From contig VUYV01000090.1 of assembly GCA_008711295.1 (NCBI GenBank), positions 985,331 through 1,049,330 on the forward strand: a DNA stretch of 64,000 bases. Reading direction: 5' to 3'. The position numbers and the translations under genes are program-made. Within the stretch, counting starts at the first letter, position 1, and the number at the start of each line of letters is the position of its first letter. The notes beneath the pieces are model-generated. The model searched no databases. It had not been told where the DNA came from and worked only from the letters and a program-made list of their open reading frames with translations. The stretch is from Anarhynchus alexandrinus. Taxonomy: Eukaryota; Chordata; Aves; Charadriiformes; Charadriidae. Below, one piece after another: positions 13,264 through 25,118 of the stretch.

Positions 13264-14740
13264 CTGTAATCACAGAATGGTAACGGTTGGAAGAGAAGTT
13301 CAGAGATCATCTAGTCCAACCCCCCCTCCCAAGGCAGGTTCACCTAGAGCAGGCTGGACAGGATCACATCCAGGAAGGTTTTTAGTATCTCCAGAGAAGA
13401 AGACTCCACAACCTCTCTGGGCAGCTTGTTCCAGTGCTCTGCCACCCTCAAAGTAAAGTTTTTCCTCATGTCAAGATGGAATTTCCTGTGTTCCAGTTTG
13501 TGCCCATTGCCTCTTGTCCTGTTGCTGGGCACCACTGAAAAGAGTCTGGGCCCATCCTCTTGACACCGACCCGTTAGATATTTATAAGCATAGATAAGAT
13601 CCCATCTCGGTCTTCTCTTCTCCAGGTTAAACACAGCCAGGTCTCTCAGCCTTTCCTCATAAGAGAGATGCTCCAGTCCCTTGATCATCTTTGTAGCCCT
13701 TCGCTGGACTCTCTTCAGCAGTTCCTTGTCTTTCTTGAACTGGGGGGGCCAGAACTGGACACAGTACTCCAGATGTGGCCTCACCAGGGCAGAGTAGAAG
13801 GAGAGGATGACCTCCCTTGACCTGCTGGCCATGTTCTTTTTAATGCACCCCAGGATACCATTGGCCACCTCGGCCACCAGGGCACATTGCTGCCTCATGG
13901 TCAACTTCTTGTCCACCGGGACTCCCAGGTCCTTCTCCACAGAGCTGCCTTCCAGCGGGTCAACCCCTAACCTGTACTGGTGCATGGGGTTATTCCTCCC
14001 TCAGTGCAGGACCCTACATTTGCCCTTGTTGAACCTTGTTGTTCCTCTCTGCCCAACTCTCCAGCTTGTCCAAGTCTTGCTGAATGGCACCACAGCCTTC
14101 TGGTGTGTCAGCCACCCCTCCCAGTTTTGTGTCATCAGCAAACTTGCTGAGGGTACACTCTGTCCCCTCATCCAGGTCACTGATGAATATGTTGAACAAG
14201 ACTGGACCCAGGACTGACCCCCAGGTAACACCGCTAGTTACAGGCCTCCAACTAGACTTTGTGCCACTGATCACAACCCTCTGAGCTCTGCCATTCAGCC
14301 AGTTCTCAATCCACCTCACTGTCCACTCATCTAACCCACACTTCCTAGGCTTACTTATGAGAATGTTACGGGAGACAGCAACAAAAGTCTTGCTGTTGAG
14401 GTAGTTGAGGTAGACAATATCCACTGCTATCCCCTCATCTACCCAGCCAGTCATGCTACTATAGAAGGCCATCAGATTGGCCAAGCATGATTTCCCCTTG
14501 GTGAATCCATGCTGACCGCTCCCGACAACCTTCTGTTCCTGCCTGCCGAGACATGCATCCAGAATAAGCTGTTCCATCATCTTTCCAGGGATGGAGGTGA
14601 GGCTGACCGGCCTGTAGTTTCCTGGATCCTCCTTCTTGCCCTTTTTGAAGACTGGCATGATGTTGGCTTTCCTCCAGTCCTCAGGCACCTCTCCTGTTCT
14701 CCATGACTGTTCAATCTTCCATTCTGTGGTCTTCCAGACT
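13264..14740 (-). mobile_element. CR1 LINE, 5'-truncated, about 1.5 kb
   Basis: The best-preserved transposon in the window, inserted in minus orientation. Its 3' end is at the low coordinate, where the plus strand reads 'tcacagaatgg' followed by 'agagatcatctagtccaac', the reverse complement of the classic CR1 tail. It extends leftward through the ORF2 C-terminus, thumb and reverse-transcriptase palm, and is truncated within the sequence just before the RT domain (the [11 protein letters not shown] box near 14,675-14,715). The upstream endonuclease part is missing. CR1 moves by target-primed reverse transcription, which commonly leaves such 5'-truncated copies. I see no clear target-site duplication, as is usual for CR1. 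Coding damage is described in the pseudogene entry. Confidence 0.95.
13344..14715 (-). pseudogene. CR1 ORF2 reverse-transcriptase remnant
   Basis: ORF2 normally encodes an endonuclease plus reverse transcriptase that copies CR1 RNA into nicked chromosomal DNA. Here only the RT palm onward survives, in two main frames. The upstream frame (14,014-14,688) carries VPEDWRKA, '[15 protein letters not shown]', [12 protein letters not shown] and the catalytic FADD box (14,131-14,142) followed by TKLGG. The downstream frame (13,344-13,985) carries the C-terminal region with '[15 protein letters not shown]', [19 protein letters not shown] and [13 protein letters not shown]. The frames are separated by a shift and a stop near 14,014-14,050. 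RT motif A is also damaged: at about 14,380-14,420 the peptide reads [10 protein letters not shown], both aspartates expected in this box are gone, and a TACCTCAAC unit is tandemly duplicated. The element cannot make an active enzyme. Confidence 0.93.
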
Positions 14741-15189
14741 GTAGATTTGCTCCACTGTCAAAATAACCTTGGCAGAACACTTGCTTCATGACATCCCCCA
14801 CCTTTGAACTCTTCCACTATCACTTCTTTTCTACTCAGTACTCTCTGCTTGTTCTGGCTTCTAAGATCTCCCACAAATACTTGGCCTCTCTATTACTCAG
14901 CTTATTATTGACTTACTACCTATACTCAGCAACAACAAAAGTCCTTTACAGTGACACTATAGGCCACTAATCTGTTTATCAGACACTTTTAATTATTTGG
15001 GATTAGACAGAATATAATCAACAAAGCAGACATAATTCAAGCAAGGAAAGAAAGAGAACAGACTAGGGGTTTGACTTGATCCTTGGTGAAGTTTGCCCTG
15101 GAATATTTTTAGGAACTGCCTGAATCTATTTCAGAGCCATTACTAATTATCTTAGAGAATTTGTGGAGGAAGGATGAGGGTTTTGATAA
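14741..15189. other. Spacer between two LINE relics
   Basis: About 450 bp between the truncated end of the minus-strand CR1 and the start of an older plus-strand relic. The short frame at 14,788-14,970 is not recognisable. I see nothing else here. Confidence 0.4.
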
Positions 15190-15797
15190 ACAGAAAAGGG
15201 TGAATGCAGTGCTTATCTGTAAAAATAGAGAGAAAGGAGGATCCTAGAAATGACACAGCACTTAACCTAACACTTCAGTTCTTGGAAAGACACCAGAACA
15301 AATCAGTCAACTCTTATGTAAGCACCTCAAAGATAAGGATGTATCAGCAGGGATTTGCCAGTAACAAGTCACTTCAGTCCAAGTTAATTTCCTTTAAGGC
15401 AAGCAGCAAGCCTAAAACACAGTGGAGACATAAGCGATCATTTCTTTGTTAAGACTTTGATGCTGTATCATGTAACAGTCTCACAGGCAAGCCACGACAA
15501 CGTCGTAAGACAGACGCAAAACAACATGGAAAAAACATATTCAGAATTATGAGTTATCAATGAGAAACAGTTCAACTGGAAAGTATATCAACCTGGGTTA
15601 TGCTGAACACTGCTCTAGGACCCCAGCTAGTCAATACATACACTTGTGTTTTGGAAGCTGGTAGAGACTCACTACATCTGCAAACAATGTCAAACTGGAG
15701 GGAGCTGTGAGCACTCTGGAAGGTTACAACTCAGAGCAATTGGGACAGCAATGAGTAACTGCTCTGCATCCCTTCCAGCCCTGTTTTCTATGACAGT
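15190..15797 (+). mobile_element. Old CR1/L3-like LINE with internal deletion
   Basis: A strongly diverged LINE relic in forward orientation that still shows the order of reverse-transcriptase motifs. The finger region is in the frame 15,204-15,452 (KEDPRND, GFASNKSLQSKLISF, matching the KEDPGNYRP and [15 protein letters not shown] boxes of the younger CR1). Motif A appears as DFDAVSCNSL (15,453-15,482) and motif B as STWVMLNTALGPQLVNTY (15,588-15,641). The YADD/FADD box is now SANN (15,677-15,688) followed by VKLEGAVSTLEG. A stop at about 15,450 and a frameshift between 15,641 and 15,677 break the frame. Only about 105 bp then separate the catalytic box from a tail reading 'cccttccagccctgttttctatga' in two parts (15,771-15,793), against about 870 bp in the copy at 13,264-14,142, so most of the C-terminal region has been deleted. 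Confidence 0.85.
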
Positions 15798-15949
15798 ATT
15801 TTTCTTCATATCTAACCCTTATACAAAGCGCAAGCTTTAATCCTCTAATTTGACACTTTCTAAAGCTTCTCCTTATCCATGTTGTGCTTTCATTCAGTTT
15901 TGTTTGGCCAAATCCAGACAATCGTGTGCCTCCTCTCAGGTCAACTTGC

Positions 15950-16045
15950 TGCTTGACCACAAGTTCCTTAGGATGGGGGCTGCTTTTCACTGCATTTGCA
16001 CATCCCAAACCTTTGCTGTGGTTTCTAGCAGTTTACATGTTGCAA
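15950..16045 (+). repeat. Possible ancient interspersed-repeat fragment
   Basis: The string 'aagttccttaggatggggg' followed by 'cttttcactgcatttgcac' and 'tttctagcagtttacatg' resembles a diverged version of the repeat better preserved at 44,812-44,892 ('acagcacctagcacaacc'). I know this type from sauropsid genomes but cannot name the family. The match is weak, and the region may be unique sequence. Confidence 0.25.
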
Positions 16046-16408
16046 ACTAGTGAAAAAGAAAGGGGAAGGGGAAGGGGAGTCCAACCTAAAACAGGCAGGC
16101 CTCATTTGTCAAAAGTAATAATTGTTGTTTTCAGCATTAAAGTATTCTGAATGTTTTAGAACAGGACAGCATACTGGACAGGAATTGAATTTTAATTTGC
16201 ATTCACTTTTAAGTTGCTTTATGTTCATGCAATACCTAAGGCAAGAGTATTCAGCACTGGTATGTACTAATAGCACACGTACTGAGGGCTGACACGTGGA
16301 AAATGAAGCAAAGTCTGTATAAAATGAAATCATTCCATACAAGGACACCAGGGCCTAAGGGATGGAATTACCAGCTCTAAATGGTGCAGCAGCCAGCTTC
16401 TGCAGTGT

Positions 16409-16527
16409 CTGATCCTGCAAACATTGAACACACATGCTCAGCTTGACTATGAATAACCCTATTGAGTTGACTGGAATTATTTACCGTAGTAAAGTACGTG
16501 CAAAAACACTCACAGATTTGGGGTTTA
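16409..16527. repeat. Palindromic MITE-like relic
   Basis: This is the clearest palindromic relic in the window. The left arm contains 'tgatcctgcaaacatt' and 'cacatgctcagcttgact', the centre is 'cctattgagttgactgg' (16,458-16,474), and the right arm contains 'cgtagtaaagtacgtgc' and 'acactcacagatttgggg'. Arms pair approximately as 'gatcctgcaaa...gcatgtgctta' against its complement, allowing for divergence. It therefore looks like a non-autonomous DNA transposon made almost wholly of inverted repeats, about 120 bp long. No transposase is present. The same centre recurs elsewhere in the window, consistent with a dispersed ancient family. Confidence 0.5.
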
Positions 16528-19500
16528 GCACAGGGCATAAGAAAAAAAGAGGATGAAACCAGATGTTTCGTGTGCTACGGAGAAGTTCCAATCCAGCAGA
16601 TCTGCTCAGACCCACTTGCCCATACCTGGAACTTTCCTTTCTGTAGACACCCACTGTCAAGTCTTCCTGGCAAGCAGATGGGGTGGAGCTCCCCTATGTC
16701 AGAGGCACTGCTGTTCCTGCCCTAGCACCTACACAACCACCATAGTGCTTCTGGATCTAAGGTGGCAGTAAAAAACACCTTCAAATTTGGCACCTGTGGC
16801 CTTTTCACTCAGTTCAGAGAAACTGAATCACATGCTGTATTTTCATTGACAGTGAAAACATACAAGCCAAGAATAAAGTCACACAGGCTTTTACAGACTG
16901 TCCTCACCCTCACCACACTGGTATTTTCCAAACTCCCAGCCAAACAAATACATATATTCACAGTCTTTGAAGGGCCAGCCCCCATACTGCGATGCCTCTC
17001 CTCTTCACTGTCTCTATTAAAAGTCATTCAGATCTGATTTTGGTTTGCTTAATGATTTTAAATGCTTTTTTAGTGAATAAAGCAATTCACTGGATCCCAA
17101 AAGGTATCTAAGCCACACACAAACAAAAAAAAGAAATTCTATATGGAGGATTTAAAATAAGTCTGGATTCTGTATGCTGTAATGTTTTATGATTTCATCA
17201 CTGGAATGGAGAAGGGATGATGCCACGGTCAAAGCACAGGATCGACACTTAAGAGACATGGCCTTTATCACTGACCATTACAAATATGCTCAGTGATTCT
17301 GATCACATTATTCGAATTCTTTGGCTGAATTTCCATCAGTGATTCACAATACCAATATCCAATCAGAGCCTTCAAGCCTGATACTTAGAGACCTTACACT
17401 ACCCATTCTGGAAACCTAGCAGGTTTCCTTTTTAATACCTCATATGCTGCCCACCCCATAACTGACATTTTCAAAAGGAAGTGGGAGAAAATTAAAAATC
17501 AGTTCAGAAATCACAGGGTTTAAGTTGTAAACTGGGGCTTAAATTCAAATCCTAAGGCTTAATCCATTAATGAAAACATCTGACAGGAAAGTGTTCTGGA
17601 CACCATGTGATATTTCTTACATTTTCCTCTCTGGAGTGTGCTTGCTCCAAACACCATGATCACATACCAGCCCCTGTAGGATGAACCTAAAGGTTTTGCA
17701 GTTATGGAACAACTGGAACTGAAATAGCCCTGCCAGGAAAGTGCTTTTCAGCAGAATACCTTTGACTTCGGCATGGGAAAATAATACCAGCAACCGCTTT
17801 TGGGCTGATATTTCTGCATTGTATAACAGGAAGTGGAATATACAGCTCTCTCAGTACTCATCTACCACATGAGTTCCTCTAAAGGGGACGCACAGCAAAG
17901 CACGAAGCATAAGCCAAAAAAGCTCTTATCCAGGTTCGCTATCCACCCTGCACAGTAAGGCAGCAGGACACAACAGGCAGGGCTGAGATGACGGCAGCAG
18001 TGCTTTAGTTCCACCACTGCTGCCATCTCCTCCTTTGAAAGTAGCAGGGCAGTGACGCAGAACTGAGAGCAAGGCAGCAATACAACAGAGGAAGAACAAT
18101 CTAAGATGATGTGTGGTGTAATTACAATTAATCCCTCCTGGCATAGCCATACTCTGTTCAGATGTCAGTGGCAGAAGTTCAGTTTTGCATCTAGAGCTTG
18201 TTTTGCTGAGGTGGGTTAGAATAAGCTGTACAAGCTGAAACATAGCTTTGCTGTCATGAACTGTGGCCACAGTGGGCAACTGTTCTGGACCTTAATGGCA
18301 CAGTAAACTGTGTAGCACCTCCTCCAGAGAGACAGAACTTGTGGGTGAACAAGCTATCATTATGCCATCTGGTTCTCATTTCCTTCTGCTTTTTCCACCT
18401 AAAGAAATTCAGAGGAGTTAGTCATCATACACCTGGTGAATTATTTTCACCAGTGATTTAGCTAGTAGTAAATACTTATGCTGTCAACATGTTTTTGACA
18501 TTTACTCTGCTGAAAATATTGCTGGAAAGTTCTCACTGTTTGTAATTTATTTCCAAGTTGTCTGAAAAAGAAAAATATTTTTTGAGATGAGATGATCAGT
18601 AAATAGTCGTTCATCAGGATTGTTCTGAACTAAAAAGTGGGTTTAATTCTGATTACCCTTCTTCCTTAATAAAAAAAGACAGTAAGAAGAGTCCTTATGT
18701 GAACAGACATGTACACATCCTTATTATATCCTGTCAGTGCACTGTTTGGTAAGATTATTCTGTCATATGACAACAGACTTATTTGTATCACAGGCTTCTT
18801 TTGAACAGAGAACATGTTTCAGCAATTTGGACTTCTATTTCATGGGTGGGAGCTTTTCAGAGAAGATACTGATGGGCCTATTTAAGCAAGCGGATAGATA
18901 GAAGCCATGGAATAATACTGAAGCGAACAGCTAACAGAAGTTGGTCTTTTCATAAGAATAGAGATAAGGATATAAAAGAAGTTCCTTTGTTTTCACTCCA
19001 CAGATCACTCCAGTTGGCCTCAGGCAAGTGGAAGCAGCCATATCCACACCCTATCCAACAGCAAGGAAGTGGGTTACGTCCTGAGATTCTTGATACAGCT
19101 GCACTAAGCTGAATTTATCTGAAAACTATTGTTGAAGAACTTGCCTGAACACAAGCAGAGGTGGTCATAGACCACAGGTTCACTGACATGAACTACTTCC
19201 AGCATGGCACATATTTGATTTCTGGCTGTGGGCTTCCTTTCAGTCAGTGTCAAGGCATGGGTCCAACTCAGAAAGGGGACTTGTTTCAGCTGCTGAGATT
19301 AATACAACCCTCAGTACAGGAAGGAGGAGGAGGTAGAGGCTACCCAACACAGCAGAGTTTATAATGTCATTGGCTTGTTGCCCTGGAAATGAGACTGGGT
19401 GCTTTGCTAAGAAGAGGCAGCTCCAGGGCTTTGATAGGTGTGAAACACCCTTGAGCTAACAACTTTGAACTGGACACCAATTAAAAAATGGCAGGCAGGG

Positions 19501-22500
19501 ACTTCATTGCCAAGAAAGCTTAAAGTAACATACAGGAACCCCAGAACGACTACACAAGGCAGTCTGAAGTCCTGGAGCTGTTGAAAAGTCTCTCTAGTCC
19601 ATCAGTGCAGAGCAGAGGTGCCACGTAAGCAGGAATCTGAGTTAACCTTGCAACAAAGAGAACTCATTTACATTTCATGGTATTTAGTATTTGCGTAGAA
19701 TATCCATGAGGTTTCTTCACTGCAATGTCACCTGCTAGTTCTATGGTTTCAGCCACAATAGTTTCATACAGCTGAAATGTTTTTCCTGGCCACAAAAGGT
19801 TTGCCTTGCCCAGATAGCAATCCTCTCAAATGTTTATCTTGAGCTCTAAGAGTGTCTGGCCCAAGGAAACAGAAATAAAAAGGGGCAAAGAATGAAAAAA
19901 ACAAGCAGAGAGGACTGAAAAGGGAAACTGGAAAACAAAGATCTAAAGAATAGAAAAGTGAGCTGACATCAAAGATAGCAGAATAGCTCCAGCTGCAAGA
20001 ATAGGAAGGTGTGGTGTGTAATTCTTGTTTACTTTTATATGCAATAATAGAGGCGAACCAGAGCAATTCAGTGGAAGGCATTATTATTTCTTGTGTGTAA
20101 CAGCACACCTGAAACTACCAGTGAGGAGTTTTAACTTTACCAGGCCCAGCTCTTCCCTGAAGAATTGCCTTCATCCATCCCCTCAAGCTCCCTTTCCTAT
20201 CACCCAGTAGACTGGCATTTTTGCATCTCCCACATCCTTCAACAGCATGTTCATGACTCCACAATGTGCATGGAAAGAAAAGTTAAGCTCACTGTTTTTA
20301 AATGCACTAAAACAAATGGAGGAAATGTTAATCCTAGGCCATTTACGTGCTTATTTAAGAAAATAAGGACTGGGCATTACACTGCTAAAATCTGTTTGTC
20401 ACGAGTCTAAGCCAACATGATTTCTTTGAAATTTGGACAGGTGCATGACATGGTTAGTTACTGCAGCTCTACAAACAGCTGGCAACTAGTTTCAACTGCA
20501 GCAAAGCAGCCACTCTGTATCAAGAGGTCCCAGATGACAGTGCAACCCAGACTGATGGAGCCCAAAAGCTTCCCAGCTACAGCACAGGATCAGGAGCACT
20601 AAGTATTATGCCTGACTTTAGGGCTAAAGACATTTAAAGGGCTTGCTCAATGCCAGGCTTCATATGAAGCATTTCAGCATGTAATTCCACTGCCACAGAG
20701 GAACTGGGCACCTGCCTTGCTAGATCTAGGCTTTCACATCCTACTGCCTGGTTTCCCAGATCTGAGTTAGACCGGATCTTGGCTCCCCTGTTAAAGTTGA
20801 TTATAGAGAAAAGACAAATGGGGCAAGGTGATACAAGTACATAAAATGTTGGTTTAAAAAAAAAAAGAAAAGGTGAAGTGGAAAGTTCCATTACCTCATA
20901 ACTAAAGAACAAGAAAATATTGAAGCAAACTGCAAGATGATAAATTCAGAGCTGATAAGAATGTTGTTATATAGAATATAAGAATTTCAGCCAAACCCAA
21001 CAGTCAGTATCACTGAAGCTACAAATTAGGCAAGACTCTACCAGAGGTTACATGTTTATAAAGCAGAATTACAGTAACCATTTTTCCAAAGGGGAAGGAC
21101 TACTAAATACATGCTCCCAGGCTTAGTATTTAGAGATTGCAACGCAACAAGGAGGAGGCTCCTTTGAGGAACAGATTATCTCACACATACTAATTAAAGG
21201 CATGCTGTGCCTTCCCCTACAGCATCCCATAGTGACCGCTGCTGGAGAAGAGGAATTGTCATGCTGAAGCAGATCTGAAAACACATCAACTCTCATGACT
21301 TGTGTCAAGGTGCCACAAGGCCCACGTCTGAGCAGGAAAGGACTGTGGGGAGCTGGAGACTGGCCCTGCTTCAGCATCACTGGGGCAGGGACTGACAGCC
21401 CCAGGCTGGGCTGAAATGGGGTCCTGGGCTTTTGGCAGGGTAGGGGGAGCCCCTTGGGGAGGCTGGGCATGGCCATTAGTGCCCTCAACGCCCTGACAAC
21501 TTGTGAAAAGAAATGAAAATGATTCCCAGTTGCTAAATAGTTTTTCTATGGCCAACTCAAATGCAGTCTCCCAAATTACTCTCAAAAACAAATATTCAAC
21601 AACTTTTATGAATAATATCTGCATCTGTTCTGAGGAATGGAAGCATCAGAGTGGGAAAAGCAGACCAACCCAAATTCTGGTCCTGGTCCTGCTAATAACC
21701 TGCAGAGAGTGCGTCACTTGCCCCCAGTTTTACCATCTTATCATGGGGGACAATGAAACAGTCCACAGCTGTAAGCAATAGGCATTACAGATGGCCAGAA
21801 GAAATGGGATAATTTTGCGTCAGGCTATTTTGGAAACATTAAGAATTGAGGTTGAGAGGGTTGTTTTGTTTGTTAATATATGCTATATATTGGGACTATT
21901 TTCTAGCTAATTCATATCCAGGCTCCATTAGTTGCCAAGAGTCCAAACAATACAATTCTGGGAAAGAGAGGACTATCTCCTCCATGCATTTATAATCTTT
22001 TAAGATCGTGTAGAACCGTCTATCTATATCTAGATGCCATTGTTAAGGCCAATATGACAAGTGTATCTATAACTGAATCTGTGCAAGCAGTACCCCTCAC
22101 AAAGAAAGATTAAAGGGGAAAATACAGGCATGGTGGTCAAAGTACATGATAGATTGGTTTGTTTTTGTTTTAAATCAGGTAAGTCCGCAATTTAGCACAA
22201 TGATGTCCTTCCACACACTGAGTCCTGTTTTCTTAGGACTTAAGCAGTAAACAAAGAAAGTCTCTGCTCTGCTGATTTCAGAGTTGTTTTTTCAGAAACA
22301 TTATTTATTGATTATCATAAGTTTTACATGGGTCATAAGAACAGATGTGGTCACTGTTCCAAGAATCTAATAAACAAACACACCTAACCATCAAACACAA
22401 TAAAAGCAGAAAAAAAAATTCTTGAAACATTGCTAGCATCTGTAGCTCATGAGATAATTGTAGGCAGTTTTTCTAAATAAAAACCTAAAAACTTTGAAAT

Positions 22501-25098
22501 CATTTTCAAGTGAAAGTTGAAAAAAGACAGAAGGACCACTTGGGCATGAGAACTTTCAGTGATCCTCACAGACATACAGCATGAGGAAAAAAAATTAGAT
22601 ACAAGAAGAGAAAGTGAGTGAGTCTAGTCCACTTTCACTGATGTCAATAAGAGTCTTTCCATTGACTCCACCAGGCAAATATGGCCAAAGACAGCAGTTA
22701 GCAAAAAGACCAGTAAAGAGTAAGCAATGGATGAAGGATATAAAGAACGAGTGCAGATTGGGCTGGAAATGCAACCATGTCAGGATAAGCTTGAACTTCA
22801 CAAATAAAGCGGTGGACTGATTGCAGGGAGGGTCTAATATGTCACAGACAAAAATATGATCATTCACTTAACTTTATAGCTTTACTTAAAATCAAATCAT
22901 GGGTGATGTGAGACAGTGTTGACTATTACCCTCTTGGAAAGGTCTAAACTCTAGTTGTCCCAAGTACCTTCACCTCTTACTGACCTAGAATTTTATAATT
23001 AATACTAGAAGCAATAATCCCAACTGGAATGGTACTATCATGATATTAAGAGGTTGGCTTGCATAGATATTTGGTCATTGACTGCCAGGGAGGCAGGGAG
23101 ACGCTCAGGAAGCAATTAAATCTGTCTGGTTGTGCTGACATTTCACTCAGTGTTCACCAAGTCCTTTAATTTCTGTAAGTGTACTTTAGAGTTTGAGCTG
23201 CTGAGGGGGAAGGGAGGAGGAAAAAAGTTAGGCCCCAGAGCCTCTTTTGTATCAGGTTGGATTTTTGCTTTAAATTCAAGCTTGATTAGTTCCCTAACAT
23301 GGGTAAAAGTCCTGTGTAAGAGGCCATGTCACTCTCCACTCAAATGGCCAGAAGCCATCGTTTCCATGAGAAACAAAAGCAACCGAAAGCTTTAAATCCT
23401 ATCCCATTGTAGGAACACAATTGAATTCTCTTGCCAACATGAGGACAGAGTATACATAGTCACTGCATAGGACTGACAGTCTGTGTGGGAATTACTGAAG
23501 TCTAGCTGCAAGATTTCCATATACAGACATTTCCTGCCACGAGAATGTTACAGTACTAAGTCAGCATCCAAAGTAATCTAAAGAACAAAAGCAAAGCCTC
23601 TAAAATAGCAAAGAGGAAAAAAATTATACACAAAGAACGCTTCATATGTTCAATACAGACATTTAAAGTAGAAGATATCAAGGTCATATCCTGAAGCCTT
23701 TATTCAGGCACATCAATAGGAGGGGGTTGTTAAAGTAAAGCCTGAGGCAGTATCTGACCTTTTTCTTTTTTTATTTTTCCCTTTGGATAAGATGGTTATG
23801 AGATGCTGCCCAAGAACGAACTATAGGACATACCAAGCTCAAACACACATCTGCAACTGAATAGTATCTGTGTTTCAAAGTATGGCCCCAAAGAAGCTCT
23901 ATGAGTAGCAGTAAAACAGACAAAAGATACTTGGGTCTACAGTCTGTTAATATAAAAATAATCTAATCTTGCTATAAACAAAGTAAAGGGAGTTTAATTA
24001 ATGAGCCATTACATCAGCCATGTTTGAAGTGAACTCAGCAATTCCCATGGACGGATGGCCTCCCAACCTGTCAAATTAATTTTGTAGTGAAAAGTGAACT
24101 AATGCAGATAACATGCACTGAAGCAGCCCTGGCCACCCACTTCCCAAGAAATCTTGTTTAGCATAAAGAGAGAAGAGAGGTGTAGTCTGTGACTGTATCA
24201 GCTCAAATACCCAACTCATCCCTCTGATCTGGAATCCTGTTGCTCAACAGAAGAAGAAATACAAGAAGATTTCCCAATAAGTGTCATGATGGAGAGCAGC
24301 TCCTTCTTCCACAAGCAGTGTACGTTAAATAACACCCATGTGTCCCCATATACACAGACATCTGGGAGAAAAGCAGCCGCCATCTATGTCAACTCCCCTT
24401 CCTTGTTGCCTCAGCTCAAACCCACTATAAAGAAAGACAACAACTATCAGGTCTGCAATGTTTTTCCACTGTTCTCTCACTCTCTTTTCCCTTTTGCAAT
24501 GGCTAATTACATTTACCTACAATAAAAAAAAAAAACAAAAAAACGTAATAAACTATAACAAAGCCTTTGCTTTTCTATGTGCCCAGGTGGTACACTTCTG
24601 CAGGGAAGCAGACTGCTAGAGCGTCACAAACCTAGCTCTGATGTTATTATATGGCACTGTAATGTCATATAGCTGTTCCATACACTCCCTGCAGCTCACT
24701 GCTACCATTATTGATCATTCCTTCATAATACTAATTCCAGTGTTATCAGAACAGCTCTTAAAGGTCCTATAACAGGCACATGAAAACAGTCATGTGCCAT
24801 TGCAAATGGTATACACTGATAACTATTTTGCCTGAGCACTTACTTGCTTGGATAAATTAATACACTATTGCTTCTTTCAGTGTATCCTTAGAACAACTTA
24901 ATTTTTACAGAATTTTCCGCACCAAGTTTTCAGCTTCCTCCAGAAGAAAGCAGCTTCGGAAAACATACTAAAACAACCAGGGAATGTAGGAGGCAAATAG
25001 GAACCCCTCCATTTATGCGTGCTGGGCTGGGCTTGGTGCCCCCCTTTAAGAAGGGCGCTGCTACCTCGTGCAGAGTATGTGATTTACGCATGTGTAAC
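16528..25098. other. Long stretch without recognised gene
   Basis: About 8.5 kb of mostly AT-rich DNA. I identified no exon, RNA gene or clear transposon. A locally GC-rich patch lies at about 21,300-21,500. A run reading 'caataaaaaaaaaaaac' at 24,520-24,537 could be a decayed poly-A tail, but no source gene is recognisable next to it. The frames at 17,862-18,279 (-), 21,123-21,624 (-) and 24,286-24,525 (+) have no recognisable similarity. Confidence 0.45.
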
Positions 25099-25100
25099 AT

Positions 25101-25113
25101 CTCCCTCTACTGG
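25101..25113 (-). promoter_or_regulatory. CTCF-like core motif
   Basis: On the minus strand the sequence reads CCAGTAGAGGGAG, which fits the CTCF core (CCASYAGRKGGCR) except for one A in place of C near the end. It lies in a small, locally CpG-containing patch (25,015-25,145) within AT-rich DNA. CTCF binding at such motifs can anchor chromatin loops or insulate genes. This is a single-motif match, so chance occurrence is possible. Confidence 0.3.
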
Positions 25114-25118
25114 CTAAA

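Noticed and set aside
17926..18279. 117-codon minus-strand frame
   Set aside because: No recognisable domain; overlaps another frame (17,862-18,080) and fits chance expectation.
24515..24545. Poly-A tail of a processed pseudogene
   Set aside because: A-rich run present, but the upstream frame 24,286-24,525 matches no gene I recognise.
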